NCBI GenBank assembly: GCA_017548225.1
Contig: JAFYMV010000162.1
Span: forward strand, 1 to 6,261
DNA: 6,261 nt
From: Bacteroidaceae bacterium
Lineage (GTDB): Bacteria; Bacteroidota; Bacteroidia; Bacteroidales; Bacteroidaceae
Direction of reading: 5' to 3'
Part shown: positions 1 through 5,047 of the stretch, piece after piece
Layout of the letters: each line of letters opens with the position of its first letter
How positions within the stretch are numbered: the stretch's first letter is position 1
Notes under the pieces: model-generated
Database searches by the model: none
Told to the model about the DNA's origin: nothing
The model's input: the letters and a program-made list of their open reading frames with translations, nothing else
Program-made: the position numbers and the translations under genes

Positions 1-603
1 CTGTTGTGGCCTTTGGCGCAGACGCAGATTGATGAGGTGGGCGCATTTGACGGACTCCTTAATCTCTATCGCCCCATTTATTACTTTGTGGTGTTCCTTG
101 TTGGATATTATATCTTTTCAGCAGAACGAGTACACCGTTTATTGAGTGATAGGGTATTGAGCAACGGAATAGGTGTAATGCTACTTACGGGGTTTTATTT
201 TCTGAGGAGATTTTACGGAGAGGATTACACCTCACCAGTTGCACTGCAGAGTCTTGAGTGCAGTCTTTATTGTGGAAGTACCATATTTGCAGTTATGGGA
301 CTTTTCAAGCGTTGGTTTGATTACTCCACGCCCTTCGCGCAGTATATGACGCGCAGCAGTTTCGGTCTCTATATCGTACACATGTCGGTGTGCACCGGTT
401 CGTGCCTGCTGCTCAAGAGTGCTGCTCTGCCTCTGTGGCTTATCTACACGCTTGCCCTTATCGCAACCTTTGTTGGCTCTGTCGTGTTGTGGGAGGTGTT
501 GCGTAGAATTCCCTTTGTGAGATGGTGTATGTTTGGGATAAAAGGGAGGCATCCTCAACATAATTGTCATTCTGAACGCAGTGAAGAATCTCGCGGAGTA
601 TAA
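1..603 (+). CDS. Acyltransferase family 3 membrane protein, C-terminal part (5' truncated by window)
   Basis: The frame is open from the first base, so the N-terminal part lies outside the window; about 200 residues are visible. They form a string of hydrophobic segments (about residues 25-40, 56-70, 88-102, 119-138 and 143-165 of the visible part). The SFGLYIVH motif at 120-127 is typical of the late helices of acyltransferase-3 proteins, which are inner-membrane enzymes that O-acylate cell-surface glycans. The call rests on this motif and the helix pattern; the catalytic N-terminal helices cannot be seen, and the acceptor is unknown. The final 12 residues (CHSERSEESRGV, from base 565) are encoded by a dispersed-type intergenic repeat rather than by protein-family sequence. 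The original C-terminus was probably near residues 180-188 and the present stop (601-603) was supplied by the repeat. It could alternatively be another multi-helix membrane protein. Confidence 0.75.
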   Translation: MLWPLAQTQIDEVGAFDGLLNLYRPIYYFVVFLVGYYIFSAERVHRLLSDRVLSNGIGVMLLTGFYFLRRFYGEDYTSPVALQSLECSLYCGSTIFAVMGLFKRWFDYSTPFAQYMTRSSFGLYIVHMSVCTGSCLLLKSAALPLWLIYTLALIATFVGSVVLWEVLRRIPFVRWCMFGIKGRHPQHNCHSERSEESRGV

Positions 604-628
604 TGTTAAACAAGATGGGGAATGACAA
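564..628. repeat. Left structured repeat of the GIY-YIG unit, bounded by 9-bp inverted arms
   Basis: The 65-bp unit begins TTGTCATTC (564-572) and ends with its exact reverse complement GAATGACAA (620-628). The first half (565-600) contains a hairpin: arms ATTCT (569-573) and AGAAT (585-589), a tandem G.A / A.G mismatch, a two-pair inner stem AC/GT, and a GCA loop. It matches the repeat at 937-973 in inverted orientation at 24 of 36 positions. Read as protein it gives the SERSEESR string that recurs as a repeat-derived tail in predicted proteins from many bacteria (recalled, not searched). It overlaps the 3' end of the acyltransferase gene and contains the ATG of the GIY-YIG gene. Confidence 0.8.
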
Positions 629-921
629 GTATTCATCAATATTGGGTTTATATAATGTCGAACAAAGTTCGTTCGGTACTGTATATTGGTGTAACTAACG
701 ATTTGTATCGAAGGTATAATGAACATAAAACTGGTAGCGTAAAAGGTTTTACACAAAAATATAGGTGTTGCGATTTGTTATATTTCGAAGAATACAATAA
801 TGTGGATGAGGCAATAGCACGTGAAAAGGAACTTAAAGGATGGAAAAGGTGCAAGAAGGAATATCTTATCGCATCAAATAATCCCGAATTTGTTAATATG
901 GCAGAAGAATTCGGTTGGTAA
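622..921 (+). CDS. Small GIY-YIG family nuclease (YhbQ/UPF0213-like)
   Basis: This 99-residue protein is a nearly complete stand-alone GIY-YIG domain. The first motif is the VYI variant at residues 9-11 and the second is YIG at 21-23, followed by the Arg pair R30-R31 and H35. The probable metal-binding glutamate is E68 in AREKELKGW, and the tail has the NNPEF sequence common in this group. GIY-YIG domains cut DNA through a metal-dependent mechanism; the roles of small stand-alone members are poorly known. The ATG at 622 gives the usual N-terminus directly before the VYI motif. The next ATG, at 655, would remove that motif. The 622 start codon lies inside the closing arm of the left repeat, and there is no clear Shine-Dalgarno or TAnnTTTG promoter in front of it. 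The gene ends 15 bases before the right repeat. All key residues are present, so it looks functional rather than decayed. Confidence 0.88.
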   Translation: MTSIHQYWVYIMSNKVRSVLYIGVTNDLYRRYNEHKTGSVKGFTQKYRCCDLLYFEEYNNVDEAIAREKELKGWKRCKKEYLIASNNPEFVNMAEEFGW

Positions 922-936
922 ATAGTAGTATATTAG

Positions 937-973
937 TCCCTGCGCGGAATCCTTCGCCTTGCTCAGGATGACA
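937..973. repeat. Right structured repeat of the GIY-YIG unit (inverted copy)
   Basis: Read on the minus strand from 973, this begins TGTCATCCTGAG and aligns with the left repeat at 24 of 36 positions. It forms the same hairpin: arms ATCCT (949-953) and AGGAT (965-969), the tandem G.A mismatch, an inner GC/GC stem, and a three-base loop. Relative to the left copy, one outer T-A pair has become C-G and one inner A-T pair has become G-C, so pairing is kept. Unlike the left unit, I see no second closing arm toward the gene. It ends 16 bases before the start codon of the CPBP protease gene. Confidence 0.78.
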
Positions 974-989
974 TAAATTGAATTAAACA

Positions 990-1898
990 ATGGAAAAAGA
1001 AAAAAATCCTCAAGAAACTCGCCGCATCTGGCTGTTTCTTCTCATTACCTTTGCGATGACCTATGCTTGGACCATAGGGCTCATTTGGCCACGCGTACTT
1101 GGGCGCGACATGGCATCGTTTACTGCCGAAGAAACGATTATCAACACGGCGCTTACTGCCATGCTGATGTTCTTTCCCGCTATCGGCGTGCTCATTACTC
1201 GCCTCATCACGCGTGAGGGATTTAAGAATGCGATGTTGCGTCTCAACCTTAAGGGCAATGTGCGTTACTATCTTATCGGTTGGTTTGGCCCAATAGTATT
1301 GACACTCCTTGGTGCTATTCTCTACTTTGCCGTCTGCCCATCGGAGTTTACGCTCACCACCTACAAAGCAACGATAGCTACCCAACCTATATCTCCTGCT
1401 GTGTTTTGGATACTGCAAGTTGTGCTTATGTGCATGGCTCCGTTGCTCAATCTCATTCCCTGCTTTGGCGAGGAGTGGGGCTGGCGTGGCTACCTCTTAC
1501 CCAAAGTGGCACAGCGCATGAAGTTCCTCCCCGCCGTATTGCTCACGGGGTTCATTTGGGGAATCTGGCACGCTCCTATCATCGTAGCCGGACATAACTA
1601 TGGTATGGGTTATCCTGGCTATCCATGGTGGGGCATCATGGCCATGTGCGTATTTTGCATCGTAGTAGGTGCACTCTTTTCATATATTGCTCTAAAAGCC
1701 AAGAGCTGTTGGCCTGCCGTGTTTGCTCATGGAGCACTTAATGGTACTGCCTCTATCGGTGTGCTCTTCCTTGCCAATCCTATGGATTATGACCGCTTCG
1801 TGGGGCCCGTTCCCACAGGCATCATCGGTGCTGCTGCCTATATCCTCGTAGCCCTGTGGATTGTGTGTAAGATGCGCAGAGAGGAACTCGCTGCTTGA
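990..1898 (+). CDS. CPBP (CAAX/Abi) family intramembrane metalloprotease
   Basis: This 302-residue multi-helix membrane protein carries all three CPBP motifs. They are EEWGWR at residues 161-166 (the EExxxR motif), FIWGIWH at 188-194 (the FxxxxxH-type motif ending in catalytic H194), and HGALN at 247-251 (HxxxN). Together these residues form the metal and active site of glutamate-type intramembrane proteases related to Rce1. Hydrophobic segments occur at about residues 12-35, 50-72, 90-115, 133-157, 178-200, 212-236 and 268-292. The length is usual for the family. Bacterial members have been tied to bacteriocin self-immunity and membrane-protein processing, but no bacteriocin gene is visible here, so the substrate is unknown. 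The ATG at 990 follows an A-rich leader with no Shine-Dalgarno. No promoter was recognised in the short gap after the right repeat, so transcription may come from upstream. The gene ends before a strong terminator. Confidence 0.9.
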   Translation: MEKEKNPQETRRIWLFLLITFAMTYAWTIGLIWPRVLGRDMASFTAEETIINTALTAMLMFFPAIGVLITRLITREGFKNAMLRLNLKGNVRYYLIGWFGPIVLTLLGAILYFAVCPSEFTLTTYKATIATQPISPAVFWILQVVLMCMAPLLNLIPCFGEEWGWRGYLLPKVAQRMKFLPAVLLTGFIWGIWHAPIIVAGHNYGMGYPGYPWWGIMAMCVFCIVVGALFSYIALKAKSCWPAVFAHGALNGTASIGVLFLANPMDYDRFVGPVPTGIIGAAAYILVALWIVCKMRREELAA

Positions 1899-1919
1899 TG
1901 TTTTCTCTCGCTCAATAAA

Positions 1920-1955
1920 CAAGAAACGCCACTCCGTAAGGAATGGCGTTTCTTG
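1920..1955. terminator. Bidirectional hairpin terminator between convergent genes
   Basis: A perfect 12-bp stem is formed by CAAGAAACGCCA (1920-1931) and TGGCGTTTCTTG (1944-1955), with further partial pairing (TCC/GGA) closed by a GTAA loop. T-rich sequence follows on both strands. It lies 22 bases after the CPBP stop and 18 bases after the minus-strand stop of the PotD-like gene, so it can serve both transcripts. Confidence 0.88.
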
Positions 1956-1973
1956 ATTTATATATGCTTGCTG

Positions 1974-3314
1974 TTATTTCTTGCGCTGCACCTTCTTTTT
2001 GTTTTTCTTGTACTTGGCACGACGCTTGGCCTCTTCTACCTTATTATATACATACCATGCGCCACCGCCACCGAAGGTAACGCCGATAACGATGTATACC
2101 CATGGAGCAAGGCTGTCGCCCTTTACGCGGCTCCACATCTCAATCATGCTCTTTGTGCGGTTGCCACAGTCGCGCATCAAGGCAGCACGCTCAATGACTG
2201 CACGGTCGGGGTATTGGATATTGTCTACAGGGACACTGTCGGCGCCCTCACCAAAGAAGTAGGTGAGGTCGCTATACTCTTCGAGTGTAGAGTCAACCTT
2301 TGCTTCGAGAATCTCGGGCGATGCAACTACGCTCACATAGCCAATCTCGTCCATGTTGCGCAGTGCATTCTCGGGCATACACATGAAGTTGATGAAGTAA
2401 GCCGCAGCTTTGGTGTTGACTGCGTATTTGGGGATTACCCAACCATCAAACCATACATTGGAGCCCTCGCGCGGCACATGGTATCGCAGTTCCATACCTA
2501 TAGCGTCAGCCTCTTCGATAGCCCATACGGCATCACCGCTCCAACTCACATTGATATAGGCCTTCTTCTTGGTCATCATCTCCTTACCGAAGTCGACCTC
2601 CCAGCCAGCGATATTGTGCTTGGCTGATTTGAGCAGTTCCTCCACTGCAGCGATAGCCTCATCAGAGGTATCGTTCATCAGGTCTTGGCGTGTAGTCTTG
2701 CCGTCGAGCACCTCTTGGTAGCGGGCATACATGAGCATGCAGCCGTAGATATCACGATAGGCGTCCTTCATCAGTACCTTGCTTGCTAGACGCTCGTCCC
2801 AAAGGATGCCCCATGAATCAGCCTCCTCATCGGTGATAAACTCGGGGTTGTAGAGTATACCTGTGGTACCCCACATATAGCCTACAGCATATTCATTGGC
2901 GCGTTTGCCGGGTTGGTCAAACTTTGCCAACTGCTCCACGAAGAAGGGCGAAACCAAGTTGATATAGTCGGGGGTGTTGCCAAAGTCGCGTGAGATGGGC
3001 AGCAGCATATCGTTGGTCAGCATGCGGTCAATGATGTATTCCGAAGGACATACTACATCGAAGTCCTCATGTCCCTTTTCGAGCTTGGCGAGCATCACCT
3101 CATTGATGTCAAAGAGCTGGTAGATAATCTCCACCTCTTCGCCCGTCTGCTCCTTGTACCATTTCTCGAACTCTTCGAGCAAACTTTCATCAATGTAGTC
3201 TGCCCAGTTATAGACTTTAAGTGTATGCTCGCGGTCAGCAGCAACGGCGCGGCTTGTAGGGAGCACGCCCAGCATCATTGCGAGCAGTAAACAGGTATGT
3301 AGTATTCTTTTCAT
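1974..3314 (-). CDS. potD: PotD-like spermidine/putrescine-binding protein with C-terminal membrane anchor
   Basis: This 446-residue solute-binding protein belongs to the PotD/PotF polyamine group. An N-terminal signal peptide (MKRILHTCLLLAMMLG..., likely cleaved near SRAVAA, residues 21-26) precedes VYNWADYID. Residues corresponding to the PotD ligand pocket are visible: W37 and Y40, S91 and Y93 (PSEY), W258, W288 and D290 (VWFDGW), and Y326 (IGY). These assignments come from memory of the E. coli protein, not an alignment. After the family domain there is a hydrophobic segment (about 404-423) and a tail with 13 Lys/Arg in the last 22 residues. This predicts an inner-membrane anchor with the binding domain in the periplasm and the tail in the cytoplasm. 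I chose the ATG at 3314 because it starts a signal peptide and lies downstream of the promoter; the in-frame ATG at 3389 is upstream of that promoter. No potA, potB or potC genes are in the window. Confidence 0.9.
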   Translation of the reverse strand: MKRILHTCLLLAMMLGVLPTSRAVAADREHTLKVYNWADYIDESLLEEFEKWYKEQTGEEVEIIYQLFDINEVMLAKLEKGHEDFDVVCPSEYIIDRMLTNDMLLPISRDFGNTPDYINLVSPFFVEQLAKFDQPGKRANEYAVGYMWGTTGILYNPEFITDEEADSWGILWDERLASKVLMKDAYRDIYGCMLMYARYQEVLDGKTTRQDLMNDTSDEAIAAVEELLKSAKHNIAGWEVDFGKEMMTKKKAYINVSWSGDAVWAIEEADAIGMELRYHVPREGSNVWFDGWVIPKYAVNTKAAAYFINFMCMPENALRNMDEIGYVSVVASPEILEAKVDSTLEEYSDLTYFFGEGADSVPVDNIQYPDRAVIERAALMRDCGNRTKSMIEMWSRVKGDSLAPWVYIVIGVTFGGGGAWYVYNKVEEAKRRAKYKKNKKKVQRKK

Positions 3315-3337
3315 TTTTACTTTGTTGTTTATGATGG

Positions 3338-3369
3338 CAAATTTAGTGCAAGCCAAGAGAATATCCAAA
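3338..3369 (-). promoter_or_regulatory. Bacteroidota-type promoter of the PotD-like gene
   Basis: On the minus strand, TTTG (plus coordinates 3366-3369) is followed after 20 bases by TAAATTTG (3338-3345). This matches the Bacteroidota -33 TTTG / -7 TAnnTTTG consensus at good spacing. The predicted transcription start is near 3330, about 15 bases before the ATG at 3314. This rules against the longer reading frame starting at 3389, whose first codons would not be transcribed from here. Confidence 0.72.
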
Positions 3370-3730
3370 ACTTGTTTTGAGTATTTCATCTTTTGTGTCT
3401 TTTTTATGTGTGTATAGACCCGTTGTTACTCGATTTTATAGCAAAGGTGTTGTTAAAACACACTTTCAAAAGATGTACACTTGGTAATAGTAGACTGATT
3501 ATAAAAGGGAAGCCAGCTCTATGTTGTCATTTATGAGTGAAACAATAATCTTAACTACGAGAGTTTTTTGCTGAAAGATAAGTTTGTTGTGTATATTTCT
3601 ATAAATCAGCATCGTTCTCTTTGCAAAGCTCTCTTAGGCATATTTTCCACATCAAAGCGCATAATTCCCCTTCCGTTATACCATTAAATTACAACTCTAA
3701 TAATTAAAATCCTCTACGAGCTTGCACTCC

Positions 3731-3770
3731 AACGGGCGTCCTAGCCGCATAGAGCATCAGTCAGTTTGCA
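3731..3770 (+). repeat. Upstream copy of an AACGGGCGT...AGTTTGCA module
   Basis: AACGGGCGT (3731-3739) is followed 23 bases later by AGTTTGCA (3763-3770). The same two words recur at 3980-3988 and 4010-4017, separated by 21 bases, and there the second word overlaps the -7 element of the glycosyltransferase promoter. In this upstream copy the -7-like sequence is TCAGTTTG, one base from consensus. A third, weaker pair (AACGGG at 3773, TTGCA at 3805) lies between. The sequence between the words is not conserved. Confidence 0.4.
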
Positions 3771-3811
3771 AGAACGGGTTGTTAGCACCACAAATATATT
3801 GACCTTGCAAT

Positions 3812-3850
3812 ATGCGGTATATATCACGGCAGCAGATTATCCTGCCGCAT
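3812..3850. other. Mutually exclusive hairpins in the intergenic region
   Basis: ATGCGG (3812-3817) can pair with CCGCAT (3845-3850), and CGGCAG (3827-3832) can pair with CTGCCG (3842-3847). The two 6-bp stems share bases 3845-3847, so only one can form in full at a time. No T-run follows either, so they do not look like an intrinsic terminator. Either an RNA switch or a repeat remnant would fit; chance is possible. Confidence 0.35.
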
Positions 3851-3868
3851 TGATATCTGCGCTATACT

Positions 3869-3880
3869 TCCCATATGGGA
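3869..3880. other. 12-bp perfect palindrome TCCCATATGGGA
   Basis: The sequence TCCCATATGGGA is fully self-complementary, which is the symmetry expected of a dimeric regulator's operator. It lies about 130 bases before the glycosyltransferase promoter, further than usual for direct control. No second copy was found in the window, so an operator role is only a possibility. Confidence 0.25.
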
Positions 3881-4007
3881 TATTTTTATGAAGGACATAC
3901 CATATTTTGAGACACCCCACACTTCGGGTAAGCTCCTTTCAAAAGCTAAAGATACGGATGTGGTCTTGATTTTTATTACAACGGGCGTAAAAATAAAAAT
4001 TTTTATG

Positions 4008-4015
4008 TAAGTTTG
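4008..4015 (+). promoter_or_regulatory. -7 promoter element of the glycosyltransferase operon
   Basis: TAAGTTTG matches the Bacteroidota -7 consensus TAnnTTTG exactly. There is no TTTG at the expected -33 distance; instead the repeated word AACGGGCGT lies at 3980-3988, which may be an activator site or an atypical -33 region. The predicted start near 4022 gives a leader of about 36 bases before the ATG at 4058. Confidence 0.55.
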
Positions 4016-4057
4016 CAGCATAGAATACTCTGTTTAGAGTGTGTGAGTATTATAATT

Positions 4058-5047
4058 ATGATAAGTTTTATCGTTACGACATATAACTTGGAGGATTGGC
4101 TACTTCGTCGTTGCTTGGATAGCATTGTGGCGCAGGGAATGTCTCGTGACCAATATGAGATTATAGTTGTGGACGATGAAAGTGCTGTGAGCCCGCAACA
4201 TGTGGTGGATGGGTATACTCGACATGCTGATATAAGTCTATATGTGCAGCGGCATGCTCGACAAGGTGCTGCACGCAATTTGGGCGTGCAGTATGCTAAG
4301 GGCGAATGGATGCAATTTGTCGATGGAGATGATTATCTCTTACCGGGTACGATAATACCTATACTTCAAGCAGCAGAGATCAATGATTTGGATTTGTTGA
4401 TGTTTGGTTTTTTTGAAGTGTATGGCGAAAAACTTGTGGTAAGCAATCGGACTACTTCCAAAATAGTTTTATCTCCCATAACTACGGGTAATGACTATAT
4501 GCTTCATCATAATCTTTTGGGGGTATGTTGGTTACAGGTCTTTCATCGAAGTCTTCTTGATGAGCCAATGTTTGGTTATCCTTTGCGCTTTACAGAAGGC
4601 ATTTATGTGGAAGATGAGGAATTTGTTACAAAGCTTGTGTGGCGAGCGCAGCGCATGGCTCGTACGGATGTCCCTGTGTATGCCTATTATCAACGCGTAA
4701 ACTCTACGGTACATTGTCGAAGTTTTGAACATACCGATGAATTGTTTGGTAATTGTTTTGTCGTGTTGAAACGATTAATAGACTTTGAAACATCGCTTGG
4801 TGCAAAAGCGCACGAAGGACTTACTCGGAAGGTCAGATTTCTCGCATTGGACATTTTGCGCCTTTCACTGCGTGATTCTGATTGGATGGATCGGTGGAAA
4901 AGGTCGGTCCGGCAACTTGACAATCTGGGCTTATATCCGTTACCTGCAGCAAACTATTCTTGGAAGTATAGTATGTTTCGTTTATTGACGAACAATGGTG
5001 TAGGTCGTCGCATGCTTTGGTTGCTAGAAAAACGAAAAAAAAGATGA
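4058..5047 (+). CDS. GT2-family glycosyltransferase (GT-A fold)
   Basis: This 329-residue protein begins with the canonical GT2 N-terminus MISFIVTTYNLEDWLLRCLDSI-like pattern. It has the nucleotide-binding VVDDES at residues 37-42 (D39, D40), a GAARNLGVQYAKGEW segment at 70-84, the metal-binding DGDD at 89-92, and YVEDEEF at 184-189, where the acidic residues supply the probable catalytic base. It should transfer a sugar from a nucleotide donor to a growing surface glycan on the cytoplasmic side of the inner membrane; donor and acceptor cannot be predicted. The C-terminal 100 residues are less conserved and end in a basic KRKKR tail. The ATG at 4058 is preferred over the in-frame ATG at 4013 because it begins the beta-strand of the fold and because 4013 lies inside the promoter element. 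The stop overlaps the next start (ATGA). The gene is more AT-rich than the protease and PotD genes. Confidence 0.9.
   Translation: MISFIVTTYNLEDWLLRRCLDSIVAQGMSRDQYEIIVVDDESAVSPQHVVDGYTRHADISLYVQRHARQGAARNLGVQYAKGEWMQFVDGDDYLLPGTIIPILQAAEINDLDLLMFGFFEVYGEKLVVSNRTTSKIVLSPITTGNDYMLHHNLLGVCWLQVFHRSLLDEPMFGYPLRFTEGIYVEDEEFVTKLVWRAQRMARTDVPVYAYYQRVNSTVHCRSFEHTDELFGNCFVVLKRLIDFETSLGAKAHEGLTRKVRFLALDILRLSLRDSDWMDRWKRSVRQLDNLGLYPLPAANYSWKYSMFRLLTNNGVGRRMLWLLEKRKKR

Larger units (their letters stand above)
564..973 (+). mobile_element. Candidate GIY-YIG nuclease cassette flanked by inverted hairpin repeats
   Basis: A single small nuclease gene is enclosed by two inverted copies of the same structured repeat, at 565-600 and 937-973, and lies between two unrelated membrane-protein genes. 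Both copies start with TGTC at the foot of the hairpin and point inward. The layout resembles RAYT genes flanked by inverted REP sequences, or IS200/IS605 elements with subterminal hairpins, but the enzyme is a GIY-YIG nuclease. No convincing target-site duplication is visible. Mobility is inferred from the geometry only; an old, immobile insertion or a nuclease that merely associates with a common intergenic repeat would look the same. Confidence 0.5.
3370..4007. other. Long intergenic region without a convincing gene
   Basis: Between the PotD promoter and the glycosyltransferase promoter no reading frame has convincing protein character. No tRNA or recognised RNA gene is visible. The region contains isolated TAnnTTTG-like motifs, TAAGTTTG on the plus strand at 3579-3586 and TATATTTG on the minus strand at 3791-3798, both without a properly spaced -33 TTTG. 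It also holds a CTTTGCAAAG palindrome (3619-3628), repeated AACGGG/TTGCA modules from 3722 onward, alternative hairpins at 3812-3850 and a TCCCATATGGGA palindrome at 3869-3880. It could hold a small RNA, a long regulated leader, or remnants of a repeat element; the sequence alone does not decide. Confidence 0.55.

Noticed and set aside
232..756. 174-codon minus-strand reading frame across the acyltransferase end and the nuclease start
   Set aside because: It spans the repeat and is antisense to two genes with recognisable motifs; its own sequence shows no domain.
558..976. Possible target-site duplication (ACATAA at 558-563 and 971-976)
   Set aside because: The right copy overlaps the repeat end itself (GATGACA), so only TAA lies outside on both sides. 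This is too short to count as a duplication.
1953..2627. 224-codon plus-strand reading frame opposite the PotD-like gene
   Set aside because: It is antisense to a gene with clear family motifs and its start overlaps the terminator.
3315..3389. Upstream in-frame start of the PotD-like gene at 3389 (25 extra residues)
   Set aside because: The extension would bury the signal peptide, and it begins upstream of the well-spaced promoter whose transcript starts near 3330.
3579..3586. TAAGTTTG as a plus-strand promoter for a small RNA
   Set aside because: The nearest TTTG (3567-3570) is only 8 bases upstream, far from the expected spacing of about 20, and no terminator follows.
3731..4017. Invertible promoter of the type that controls Bacteroides capsule operons
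   Set aside because: The repeated words are in direct, not inverted, orientation, and no long inverted repeat flanks the promoter; no invertase gene is present.
3824..4021. 65-codon minus-strand reading frame in the intergenic region
   Set aside because: It runs through the hairpins and the promoter element, has no recognised domain and no promoter of its own. It might be a decayed repeat, but the sequence does not show that.
3370..4057. tRNA or other standard RNA gene in the long intergenic region
   Set aside because: No T-arm GGTTCGAATCC-like sequence or cloverleaf was found on either strand by eye.
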